A stretch of 22,150 nt of DNA from W0P28-013 sp963621145. GTDB taxonomy: Bacteria; Bacteroidota; Bacteroidia; Bacteroidales; Paludibacteraceae. The position numbers and the translations under genes are program-made. The notes under the pieces are model-generated. The model saw nothing but the letters and a program-made list of their open reading frames with translations. It was not told where the DNA came from and searched no databases. The DNA lies in the NCBI GenBank assembly GCA_963621145.1, contig CAVFDI010000030.1:1-22150 (forward strand), read 5' to 3'. Below are positions 1 to 7,049 of the stretch, in pieces (position 1 is the stretch's first letter; each line of letters opens with the position of its first letter).

Positions 1-30
1 ATCTGCTCGATTATAATTCAAAAATTCTTG

Positions 31-63
31 CAAAGATAATTTTTAGAACCTACCTTTTACAAA
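31..63 (-). promoter_or_regulatory. Possible Bacteroidota promoter pointing out of the window
   Basis: On the minus strand TATCTTTG (31-38) follows TTTG (60-63) with 21 bases between, close to the Bacteroidota housekeeping consensus TTTG-N19..20-TAnnTTTG. It overlaps the last codons of the ketoacyl synthase gene and would start a transcript leaving the left edge. It could be a chance match, because the spacing is at the long end. Confidence 0.4.
38..55 (+). repeat. 18-bp inverted repeat, left copy
   Basis: AATTTTTAGAACCTACCT lies just past the stop codon of the ketoacyl synthase gene. The same 18 bases occur in opposite orientation at 22011-22028, near the other edge. The match stops abruptly on both sides. 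Confidence 0.6.
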
Positions 64-1274
64 TTGCGCACAATCAGCGTTGAGTTGGTGCCACCAAAGC
101 CGAACGAGTTCGACAGGAATGTGTCGAAGTGTTTCTCGACGCGTTTGGCAGGAATGAGCAGTTTTGCGCTGTCCTCGTCAGGATTTTCGAAGTTGAGGTT
201 GGCTGCGATAAAATCGTTTTTCATCATCAACATCGAGTAGATGATTTCGCTTGCGCCAGCCATCCACATTTCGTGTCCAGTCTGCGATTTTGTGCTTGTA
301 ACTTCCACGCGTTGATCGCCAAAAACATTGTAGATGGCTTTGGCCTCGTTGGTGTCGCCCACGTGGGTCGATGTGGCGTGTGCGTTGATGTAACCAATTT
401 CTTTTATGCCAACGCCAGCGCGTTTCAGTGCCATCTGCAGCGAACGACTTGGTCCTTCGACATTTGGCGACGAAATATGATCACCATTCGACGAGAAACC
501 ATAGCCAAGAATCTCTGCCAAAATTGGAGCACCACGTTTCACAGCGTGTTCATACTCTTCGATGATGACAGTGGCTGCGCCGCCGCCAGGAACCAAACCA
601 TCGCGGTCGCGGTCGAACGGACGACTAGCTTTTTCGGGCGCATCTTCGCGGACGGAGAATGCCGAAATGCCGTCGAACGAGCCAACGGAGAAGGGATTAA
701 CCTCTTGTGCACCGCCGCAAACGACCATATCTTGCAAACCATTTTGAATGAGCAAAGCGCCCAAACCGATGGCATGCGAACCGCTAGCACAAGCCGCCGA
801 AACGGTCATGTTTATGCCTTTCAGTTTGAAAATACAGCCGAGGTTCATCGTCACGGTGGAGTTCATCGATTGAAAGATGGCTCCAGAGCCGCACAGCGTA
901 GTGTCGTGTTTTTCGCGCATGGTATCGACGGCGCGCACCGTTGGATCGGCCGAACTGTCGCCACCATACATCAAACCCACCTCGTGAGTGTTCAGATAAT
1001 CTTGGTCGATTCGCGCATTGCGCAGTGCCTCGACCGTGGCACAATAGGCATACTTAGCCTGCTCTGGCATGTAGACGCGCTGCGAGCGGCTCAACTCTTT
1101 TTTCAGATCGGGCACAACAAGTTTGGCAGTCAATGCCGAACGAAAACCCATGTCCTTGCGCTCCTGATCGAACACAATGCCCGATTTGCCGTTGTAAAGC
1201 GCATCGCGCACCTCGTCGAGGCTCGAACCAAGGCACGAATAGATGCCCATTCCAGTAATAACAACTCTCTTCAT
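57..1274 (-). CDS. Beta-ketoacyl-ACP synthase (FabF/FabB-type, likely secondary metabolism)
   Basis: Condensing enzyme of the KAS I/II thiolase fold, which extends an acyl chain on acyl carrier protein by decarboxylative Claisen condensation in the cytoplasm. The start chosen (1274, MKRVVITGMG, 405 aa) matches the family N-terminus; an in-frame ATG five codons upstream adds only MKFFY. The nucleophile Cys is at about residue 162 in VSAACASGSH, and the active-site histidines are at about 299 (NAHATSTHVGDT) and 334 (KSQTGHEMWMAGASE), with Lys 329. The C-terminal SFGFGGTNSTL is standard, so the enzyme should be active. It is the last visible gene of an operon with the PepSY-like protein (34-base gap) and the acyltransferase. 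The neighbours suggest an aryl-polyene/flexirubin-like lipid pathway rather than housekeeping fatty acid synthesis; that is inference, since no ACP, ketoreductase or dehydratase is in the window. Confidence 0.93.
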   Translation of the reverse strand: MKRVVITGMGIYSCLGSSLDEVRDALYNGKSGIVFDQERKDMGFRSALTAKLVVPDLKKELSRSQRVYMPEQAKYAYCATVEALRNARIDQDYLNTHEVGLMYGGDSSADPTVRAVDTMREKHDTTLCGSGAIFQSMNSTVTMNLGCIFKLKGINMTVSAACASGSHAIGLGALLIQNGLQDMVVCGGAQEVNPFSVGSFDGISAFSVREDAPEKASRPFDRDRDGLVPGGGAATVIIEEYEHAVKRGAPILAEILGYGFSSNGDHISSPNVEGPSRSLQMALKRAGVGIKEIGYINAHATSTHVGDTNEAKAIYNVFGDQRVEVTSTKSQTGHEMWMAGASEIIYSMLMMKNDFIAANLNFENPDEDSAKLLIPAKRVEKHFDTFLSNSFGFGGTNSTLIVRNL

Positions 1275-1308
1275 ATAGAAAAATTTCAAATTTTTGCTCT
1301 GAAAAATT

Positions 1309-1710
1309 TTAGCGATCGAAATTTACGATCATAAAGTTCTTGTCAAATTCTACCTCTACGCCGTTTATCAACTCCACTTCGATGTTGCCGTTGTGGTTGC
1401 GTTCCATTTTTACAACCTTCTTGCCATCGAAATTTTTATTTATCGATTCAAGAATTTTTGCAGGAATGGCTGTTTCGGGAATGTCGCCATGACCTTTGGC
1501 GTCAATCTCTTTCCAATCGCCATACATATTGAAATCGATTTCGGTGAAGTCGTCGAGCGTTACTTCGCAATCAATTTTGGCGTCGAGCATCAGAATGGTG
1601 CGCTCTGGGAATGCCACTTCGAGGAATTTTTGTGCTTTTTCGGGCAGCGTTTTGCCAAAAGCAACCACCGACATCAATGCCATTACGGCTAAAATTGCAA
1701 CTTTTTTCAT
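1309..1710 (-). CDS. Secreted PepSY-like domain protein
   Basis: 133-residue protein with a clear signal peptide (MKKVAILAVMALMSVVAFG, cleavage probably after residue 19) and about 114 mature residues. The pattern YGDWKEID, then IPAKILESINKNF, then ERNHNGNIEVELINGVEVEFD is that of the Bacteroidota PepSY-like family (DUF2874, PF11396), small periplasmic proteins of unknown function whose repeats resemble PepSY and BLIP folds. The mature protein is acidic. It is preceded by one of the few good ribosome binding sites in the window. It sits 18 bases after the acyltransferase stop and before the ketoacyl synthase, so it is almost certainly co-transcribed with them. Its role in a lipid operon is unknown; an envelope-side partner of the lipid product is only a guess. 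Confidence 0.85.
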   Translation of the reverse strand: MKKVAILAVMALMSVVAFGKTLPEKAQKFLEVAFPERTILMLDAKIDCEVTLDDFTEIDFNMYGDWKEIDAKGHGDIPETAIPAKILESINKNFDGKKVVKMERNHNGNIEVELINGVEVEFDKNFMIVNFDR

Positions 1711-1717
1711 AATGTTT

Positions 1718-1726
1718 TCTCCTTCT
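1718..1726 (-). promoter_or_regulatory. Strong ribosome binding site of the PepSY-like gene
   Basis: AGAAGGAGA on the minus strand ends seven bases before the ATG at 1710. Most genes here have no such purine-rich site, so this one stands out and fixes the start. Confidence 0.7.
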
Positions 1727-1728
1727 GA

Positions 1729-3108
1729 TTAGATGTTAAATAGGGTGTTGAGTTTTGCGTGCATTCGTTCACGAACATCGCGCAATTGTCTGATTTTCAA
1801 CTTATTGCAGCGGAATTTTATTGCCTGACAAGTGCGCTGCATCCATTTGTAATTGTTCCAAGCGAAGAGCGCCAATGCTGGCCAAAGCAAAATCCACACG
1901 GCGGCTTGCCACCAAAGTCCCCACGCCAAGCCCATGACAAGCAGCGTGGCTATTGCAAACAGCGGCAACAGCACCACCACATCGAGTATAAAAATGAGCG
2001 TATTTGTGAACATTTTGTCCTGCTTTAGCAGCAATTTCGGCAAATTGTAGGCTATTGCATTTGGGAAAAGTGCCACAATCCACAGCGGTAACAGCAAAAT
2101 TTGTGCCAAAACGGCTAGCGTAATCTTCAGCGCGCTCGGGCAATGGTCGAATAAGCAATCGCTGATGTGCAGCGCCTTTTCGCCCTGTTTCAGTGCCAAA
2201 GCATCGTCGTAAATAGCTTTTATCTCGTCAGGTTTTTCGGTCTGACATTGTGCCAAATGTGCCACCAACTGTTTGTCGCTGGCTAGTTTTTCGGGCAGGA
2301 GATCAGGATTTTTGCCATTTTTTTCGGCAAAACGCACGCCCCAAGTTTCACGAATGAAATCGATGGCTTCGTAGTTTTCGGTGTCGCGCACATCGAGCAT
2401 CATCTGCTCTATTTGCTGCCGAACAAGTTTGTTCACCTCGCGCTGAGCGGTGCGTGGCTTGGTTTTGTAAAGTTCGTAATATGGCGCAAGCGAAATCGGC
2501 TCGCCAACGGTTACCATGAAGTCGGCTTGCATGCCAAAGTAGCGCGAATAGTGATGCGCCACGGGCAAAATAACCACATCGCGCTCGAAATTGCCCATCT
2601 CGGCAGTCAAAAACGCCAACCGCGTGTAGCCATATTTGAATTCGCCAAGAAAATGTTTGTCCTGATGGCCGCCTTCGGGGAACATGATCAGCCGATTGCC
2701 TTCGAGCAGTTTTCCGCCCGAAATACGGAAAATCTCTTCGTTCTTTTTCACTGCGTCGGCGCCCTCCCACCCCATGCGGAAAGCGGGCAACATGCCAATC
2801 CAGTAGAAAAATTTTGCAACGAGCGGGTGAATGCCAAAAGCATCGGCACGCGCTATCACATACGGGCGATATTCATTTTCGAGACCGAGCAGAATGCCAA
2901 GCGGATCGTTGGCGCAGTTTTGATGGTTCGACACTATTATACATGGTGTGCCCGCTTGCGGCAGATGGTCCATGTTCAGGTAGTGTACGCGGCGATAGAG
3001 CAGATGGTTCTGCATCCAACGCACATAACTTTTGTATGCTCTATAACCAAGTCCAGCCTTGGGACTTGAAATGTTTTTTGGTGTCTGATTTTCGTTTATT
3101 TCGCTCAT
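1729..3108 (-). CDS. Lysophospholipid acyltransferase (PlsC-like) with C-terminal membrane domain
   Basis: Predicted 1-acyl-glycerol-3-phosphate-type acyltransferase that transfers an acyl chain to a lipid hydroxyl at the inner membrane. The start at 3108 (MSEINENQ, 459 aa) is preferred because the promoter -7 element at 3173-3180 lies inside the longer open frame, so codons upstream of it cannot be in the main transcript. Motif I reads NHQNCAND (His 62, Asp 68), five residues between His and Asp instead of the usual four. FPEGG (143-147) is the expected motif III. After the catalytic domain (to about residue 250) comes a helical linker, then hydrophobic segments at about 325-350 and 370-415, a C-terminal extension absent from minimal PlsC. 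It is first in an operon with the PepSY-like and ketoacyl synthase genes. Substrate is unknown; an aryl-polyene or flexirubin-like lipid acceptor is inferred from context. Confidence 0.88.
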   Translation of the reverse strand: MSEINENQTPKNISSPKAGLGYRAYKSYVRWMQNHLLYRRVHYLNMDHLPQAGTPCIIVSNHQNCANDPLGILLGLENEYRPYVIARADAFGIHPLVAKFFYWIGMLPAFRMGWEGADAVKKNEEIFRISGGKLLEGNRLIMFPEGGHQDKHFLGEFKYGYTRLAFLTAEMGNFERDVVILPVAHHYSRYFGMQADFMVTVGEPISLAPYYELYKTKPRTAQREVNKLVRQQIEQMMLDVRDTENYEAIDFIRETWGVRFAEKNGKNPDLLPEKLASDKQLVAHLAQCQTEKPDEIKAIYDDALALKQGEKALHISDCLFDHCPSALKITLAVLAQILLLPLWIVALFPNAIAYNLPKLLLKQDKMFTNTLIFILDVVVLLPLFAIATLLVMGLAWGLWWQAAVWILLWPALALFAWNNYKWMQRTCQAIKFRCNKLKIRQLRDVRERMHAKLNTLFNI

Positions 3109-3172
3109 TTTCAGAGTTTTACGCACTGGCAATTTCCAAAGAAATAGCCGTTTTGTGCAAAAAAAATCGCTG

Positions 3173-3205
3173 CAAAGGTACAATTTTTTGTTGAAAACCA
3201 TGCAA
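3173..3205 (-). promoter_or_regulatory. Promoter of the acyltransferase operon
   Basis: TACCTTTGC on the minus strand (-7 core at 3173-3180) is a perfect match to the Bacteroidota -7 element TAnnTTTG. The -33 element is weaker: TTG at 3203-3205, 22 bases away. The start codon at 3108 lies about 60 bases downstream of the inferred transcription start. Confidence 0.75.
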
Positions 3206-3248
3206 CGATTTCGGTACAAAATGCATTAAAGCGAAATTTTGCGCCCAA

Positions 3249-4742
3249 TCACCGCCAATGTTTCACATCGAGTTGTTCCGAAAGAAAATCCATGCCGAGA
3301 ATTTCGGCACAGGTGAAAATGGAGGTCATCGACACGCCAAGAACGCCATGCAGATTCAGGCTTTGCCCCGTGAGAAGCAGATTTTCGATGGGCGTGCGTG
3401 GCGCAAGCACAGTGCCAAGCGGGTTGTTGTAATCCTTGCTGATGCCGTAGGCCGAGCCTTCGCTCGTGAGCGTGTAGGCTCTGTACGACAGCGGTGTGCT
3501 TGTGAAAACTCGCTCCACAGCCGTGCGCAACTGCGGCAATCGCTTCTCGACCAACTGCAGGCACTCCTCCACTTTTCGGTTTTTGAAATCGACATACGAT
3601 TCGCCACGGTGACCGCGCGCGCACTCAGCCCAACGCGCCACTTCGTCCCAGCGCATTGGCGTGAGCAAATCGATAGTAGCAGCATAGTCCGAGCCATCTT
3701 CTGGCACGCCATAATTCACCAAAACACTTTCGGTGCGCTGCGTGTCGACATGCCAAAGGTCGGCATCTGGTCGATGAACAAAAATGTTACGATTGAGATA
3801 TGGTAACTCGTTGGCTTTCAGGCGGATATTAGCCGTGAACATGCCAAACGAATTGTGCAAATTGCTGATTCTGCGGCGATAGACATGGCGCAGCGGTGCA
3901 TCTTCGTCGAACAAGCCAATGGTAACGGCTGGGTGCGCACTCGAAATGACCCAATCGGCAACAACGCTCTCGCCGCCATTCACCATCACTTTCGAAATTT
4001 TTCCGTTCTCGTCGCACACAATTTTTGTGACTGTGGAATTGGTGCGTACTGTGCCGCCAAACGCGCGAATGCTCTCGGCCAAGCGGTCGGCAATGAGCGA
4101 GCCACCGCCACGCAGCCGCCACGCACTCTGAATGAACGAGTTGTTGATTTGCGCAAAAACATAGAGCGGCAGCGTTTCGGCGCAGAGTTCCATTTTGAGC
4201 GAAGTGCCCGACAAAACCTTGCGCAGCAGCGGATCGCCAATGGTGTCGTTCAAAAATTGGTAAGCCGATTTTGCGAAGAGCGAAGTCGATTGCAACGCAG
4301 CATCGCCCGCACTGAAACTATCGGGCAGATGTTCGCCCACTTGGCGCAGAAAATCGGCATATTTCGTCAGATTTGCCTTCTCTTTTGGGAAAAATTCTGC
4401 CAAATGCGTCACAAAATTCTGATGTCCGTTGGCAAAAGGATAGGATTTTTCGTCTATCACCACCTCGTCGAAACAGTCGGCATCCATGCGTTGCCACGGC
4501 AAATCGAGCAGATCGAAATAGCGAAAAAGTCCGTGCAGCGACTGCCCCTCGTCGAGTCCGCCGACGTAGTGAAAACCCGTGTCGAACAAGGCTTTTCCGC
4601 GCTTGAAAGTCTGCAAGCAGCCACCGATGTGCGCATCGTGTTCGAGCACCGTAACATCGCAGCCATTTTTTGCCAAAATGTAGCCGCACTCCAAGCCGCC
4701 AAGCCCCGCACCGATTATTATCACACGATTTTTTCGTTCCAT
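3249..4742 (-). CDS. FAD-dependent oxidoreductase, phytoene desaturase / retinol saturase type
   Basis: Flavoprotein of the CrtI/RetSat class that oxidises or saturates polyene or isoprenoid chains. The dinucleotide-binding motif GAGLGG is at residues 11-16 with the ribose-binding Glu at 34 (TVLEHDAHIGG), followed by DTGFHYVGGL as in the desaturase family. The C-terminal block NLLLTGQSLNLHGVLGVSM with TSIFTCAEILG is the second FAD contact region. The start at 4742 (MERKNRVIIIGAG, 497 aa) is chosen because the -7 promoter element is at 4762-4769; ATG 4751 is possible but nearly leaderless, and the longer open frame runs through a repeat and an assembly gap. The acyltransferase operon promoter begins just beyond its stop. 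With the acyltransferase and ketoacyl synthase it suggests modification of a polyene or fatty-chain product; the substrate cannot be told. Confidence 0.88.
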   Translation of the reverse strand: MERKNRVIIIGAGLGGLECGYILAKNGCDVTVLEHDAHIGGCLQTFKRGKALFDTGFHYVGGLDEGQSLHGLFRYFDLLDLPWQRMDADCFDEVVIDEKSYPFANGHQNFVTHLAEFFPKEKANLTKYADFLRQVGEHLPDSFSAGDAALQSTSLFAKSAYQFLNDTIGDPLLRKVLSGTSLKMELCAETLPLYVFAQINNSFIQSAWRLRGGGSLIADRLAESIRAFGGTVRTNSTVTKIVCDENGKISKVMVNGGESVVADWVISSAHPAVTIGLFDEDAPLRHVYRRRISNLHNSFGMFTANIRLKANELPYLNRNIFVHRPDADLWHVDTQRTESVLVNYGVPEDGSDYAATIDLLTPMRWDEVARWAECARGHRGESYVDFKNRKVEECLQLVEKRLPQLRTAVERVFTSTPLSYRAYTLTSEGSAYGISKDYNNPLGTVLAPRTPIENLLLTGQSLNLHGVLGVSMTSIFTCAEILGMDFLSEQLDVKHWR

Positions 4743-4761
4743 GCTTACCATTTTTCCGCTG

Positions 4762-4791
4762 CAAAGGTAACGATTTTTTTTCGACAACAAA
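4762..4791 (-). promoter_or_regulatory. Promoter of the FAD oxidoreductase gene
   Basis: TTTG (4788-4791), 18 bases, then TACCTTTG (4762-4769) on the minus strand: a full Bacteroidota promoter. The inferred start of transcription is only about 10-15 bases before the ATG at 4742, so the leader is very short. Confidence 0.8.
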
Positions 4792-4805
4792 TAAAAAGCA
4801 AAAAC

Positions 4806-4879
4806 GTTGAAGTGATGAAACGTTGAATTGTTGAANNNNNNNNNNNNNNNNNNGTTGAAGCGTTGAAGTGTTGAATTGT
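4806..4879. repeat. GTTGAA short tandem repeat with 18-base assembly gap
   Basis: A degenerate 8-9 base unit (GTTGAAGTG, GTTGAATTG) is repeated across this stretch and interrupted by N at 4836-4853. On the minus strand it reads TTCAAC repeatedly. It lies between the restriction enzyme gene and the oxidoreductase promoter. Irregular short units with no spacers make it a minisatellite, not a CRISPR array; the gap means its true length is unknown. Confidence 0.8.
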
Positions 4880-4881
4880 AG

Positions 4882-4929
4882 GGGCGAATGATTATTTGCC
4901 CGAAATGTAGGGACGCAGTGAGTGCGTCC
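4882..4929. repeat. Pair of short palindromic intergenic elements
   Basis: Two hairpins stand side by side. GGGCGAAT/ATTTGCCC (4882-4901) has a 4-base loop and one G-T pair; GGACGCA/TGCGTCC (4911-4929) has a 5-base loop. The second resembles the palindrome at 18955-18974, so this is probably a dispersed family in this genome. Confidence 0.6.
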
Positions 4930-4970
4930 GTGTTCATTTCAACGGATTACAAATCCAAATAATAAACAAA

Positions 4971-4993
4971 GCGCGGGATTACAAATCCCGCGC
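4971..4993 (-). terminator. Intrinsic terminator of the restriction-modification operon
   Basis: A perfect 10-bp stem (GCGCGGGATT with AATCCCGCGC) with a 3-base loop is followed, on the minus strand, by the T-rich run TTTGTTTATTATTTGG. It begins 24 bases after the nuclease stop codon. The inner part GGATTACAAATCC occurs a second time at 4944-4956. Confidence 0.8.
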
Positions 4994-5016
4994 GATGGTC
5001 AGTAAAATTAATTACA

Positions 5017-6276
5017 TCAATTTTCCTTTGCCGAAAGCAATTTTTCATTATATATAAGCATTTCGTTTTGCAAGTTCTTGTTGTAAATAATATTTTCATT
5101 CATTTTACATTTAATTTGACTTTGTGCCATATCTTCAAAAACTGCATCAGAATTTTCAAAATCTAGTTTTACATTTTTATTTCTGTTTTGTGTTATCTTA
5201 GCATGCGAATAAGCATCAATATAAACCAAATTTTCCCATTGATCAATTGCTTTAAATTCATTTGCATCTTTTGCCCAACACAATGGCACAACATGGTGCA
5301 ATTCAAAGCCAACAGACTTTCCAACATTGTGTTTCTGAAAATAGTCGTCTTTTGCTTGTTGCGAGCGTTTGAGTTTCAGTTCGGCATCGAAAACTCCATT
5401 TTCAACCCGCAGTTTTAGACTTCCTTCGTCTTGACTATAGTCAAAATAGACCATTTGCCCAAGAAGCGAAGAAATTTGTTGTGATTCATTGATCCAATTA
5501 TGCCAATCGCGTTTGTCTGTTTTGTCACCCTTAAAACAATTGGGATTGCAAAAATTCTCAACTGCTCCTATAATCGCACTTCGTTCAAATCGCGACATAT
5601 TCCGAAATTCACGAATAAATTCCACAATATCTTGGGTAGTGTATATTTTATTACCATCAAATTTTCCTAAAAATGAAGTAAAAAGTGTCATTTCATAAGT
5701 TGAAAGTTTATCTGCATCAAGCTCCTCCATTATGTCAAGTAGTGCTGCTCCATATCCATTCATTAAAGTTTCAAGAGCTCGAGTAAATAACATTTGCTGT
5801 TCGAATATGTTGCGACTTGCATTCATAAATTCCACAGCAAAATCTGTCAGCGAGACAAACATTTTACTGCCTTTTGTTGCATAAGGTTCGACAGGCTCTT
5901 TTCGATTATTATATCGTTCAATAAGCCCCATTCTGTGCATGTCTACAAAAAGATTTTTTCTGAGCGAATCTTGCGTGCAACGACCTATGCGACTATCTAT
6001 ATTTTTGGTTATTTCTGCGTACTTTTCTTCACCTGCAATATTGTAGGGTCTTTTACTAAGGTCAGTTGTTCGTATTTGCAAAAGATCTTGTTCGGAAACT
6101 TTGTAGACTTCCTCGACAATGACCAAAATTGTCGTTAAATCATACCGATTATGTTCCGATAGCTGAATACCACGATATTCGTCTAATTGAATTCGCTTTT
6201 CAAGAAATTGTACGCATGAATAGTGTTCGTAATTTTTCAATAACCCATGCAAACGATTAATCTGATTGTTGTTCAT
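5017..6276 (-). CDS. HNH-type restriction endonuclease
   Basis: 419-residue predicted Type II nuclease of the restriction-modification operon. The C-terminal third carries an HNH (beta-beta-alpha metal) site: ELHHVVPL at about residues 325-332, ENLVYID near 348 and SHAKIT near 358, supplying His-His, Asn and His. The N-terminal half is unfamiliar; SRIGRCTQDSLRKNLFVDMHRMGLIERY (around 90-120) looks like a winged-helix segment and could bind DNA. The ATG overlaps the stop of the upstream methyltransferase by four bases (ATGA), so translation is probably coupled and follows that of the methylases. Base composition is low in G+C compared with the genes on either side, a sign of transfer. Restriction activity is inferred from the two adjacent methyltransferases; the recognition sequence cannot be read from the sequence. 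Confidence 0.82.
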   Translation of the reverse strand: MNNNQINRLHGLLKNYEHYSCVQFLEKRIQLDEYRGIQLSEHNRYDLTTILVIVEEVYKVSEQDLLQIRTTDLSKRPYNIAGEEKYAEITKNIDSRIGRCTQDSLRKNLFVDMHRMGLIERYNNRKEPVEPYATKGSKMFVSLTDFAVEFMNASRNIFEQQMLFTRALETLMNGYGAALLDIMEELDADKLSTYEMTLFTSFLGKFDGNKIYTTQDIVEFIREFRNMSRFERSAIIGAVENFCNPNCFKGDKTDKRDWHNWINESQQISSLLGQMVYFDYSQDEGSLKLRVENGVFDAELKLKRSQQAKDDYFQKHNVGKSVGFELHHVVPLCWAKDANEFKAIDQWENLVYIDAYSHAKITQNRNKNVKLDFENSDAVFEDMAQSQIKCKMNENIIYNKNLQNEMLIYNEKLLSAKEN

Positions 6277-7049
6277 TTTACGAATAGATTTAAAGCCTTG
6301 TCAGTGTAATCGTTTATTTCACAGCCTGTGTAATGTCTATCAAGAGCCGAGGCACAAAGACTAGTAGTTCCACTTCCACTGAAAATGTCCAAAATTAAAT
6401 CGCCAGGTTTAGAACTTGCTAGAATCATGCGTTGTATCATCTCTTTGGGTTTTGGCGTTGGGTGATTTAGTTTTTGAACCTTTCCATTTATCTTTTCTTT
6501 GTGGCGTTCGCTCACTATTTCCCAAACATCAGGGCACAATTTTCCATTGGGATTCGGGAACCAGCGTTTACCATTTTTAATGATACCCTTAGTTTGTGCA
6601 GCCGCCATTCTGTCAGCGGAAAGATACGGCACACGAATGCTGTCGCAGTCGAAATAATATCCTTTCGGAGCCATTGTGTAAAACAAAATGCTCTCCTGAT
6701 TATTTACAAATTTTGTTTTAGCTGCACTCATTCCATCCTTTTTGTACCACGTTATCCAATTTTGATAGTAAACTATTTTTGCCCGTAAGTAATTGAGTAT
6801 CAAAGCACAATTATATGGCGTATTGAAAATGTAAAAACTTGCTGTTGGTTTCAGTTTAGGTAACATTGCGTCAATCCACCGAAATGTAAAATCTAGAAAG
6901 ACTTGCTCAGAAACAAAGGAATCCCATTGAGCAACATTCAGGTTGTATGGCGGATCAACGACTGCTAAATCGATGACATTGTCTGGCACCAACTGCAAAT
7001 ACTCAAAAACATCCATTTTGTAAATAGTATCAGTCAAAAAGGGAACCAT
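6273..7049 (-). CDS. Site-specific DNA methyltransferase, DPPY type (likely N6-adenine)
   Basis: 258-residue S-adenosylmethionine-dependent amino-methyltransferase. The catalytic motif IV DPPYNL (32-37) comes before the AdoMet-binding motif ILDIFSGSGTTSL (219-231), the order of the beta class. DPPY most often goes with N6-adenine methylation, so it probably protects one strand of the cognate site. The ATG at 7049 lies 20 bases inside the preceding methyltransferase gene; ATG 7016 (MDVFEYL) is a shorter alternative that keeps all motifs. It overlaps the nuclease gene by four bases. With a second methylase and one nuclease this looks like a system for an asymmetric recognition sequence, in which each strand needs its own enzyme. 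AT-rich like the rest of the operon. Confidence 0.9.
   Translation of the reverse strand: MVPFLTDTIYKMDVFEYLQLVPDNVIDLAVVDPPYNLNVAQWDSFVSEQVFLDFTFRWIDAMLPKLKPTASFYIFNTPYNCALILNYLRAKIVYYQNWITWYKKDGMSAAKTKFVNNQESILFYTMAPKGYYFDCDSIRVPYLSADRMAAAQTKGIIKNGKRWFPNPNGKLCPDVWEIVSERHKEKINGKVQKLNHPTPKPKEMIQRMILASSKPGDLILDIFSGSGTTSLCASALDRHYTGCEINDYTDKALNLFVK

Noticed and set aside
129..1334. 401-codon open frame on the plus strand, antisense to the ketoacyl synthase gene
   Set aside because: It mirrors a clear gene with all catalytic motifs on the other strand. Its translation has no recognisable domain and is rich in His, Cys and Arg, typical of antisense frames in this codon usage. The same applies to the long antisense frames over the oxidoreductase, pepT, rluB and metallophosphoesterase genes.
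3109..3219. Upstream extension of the acyltransferase to ATG 3219
   Set aside because: The -7 promoter element TACCTTTGC is inside this extension, so those codons precede the transcript start.
4806..4879. CRISPR-like array
   Set aside because: The units are 8-9 bases and degenerate, with no unique spacers and no cas genes nearby.
4743..4937. Upstream extension of the FAD oxidoreductase to 4937
   Set aside because: It crosses the promoter, a short tandem repeat and an N gap; the protein begins properly at MERKNRVIIIGAG.
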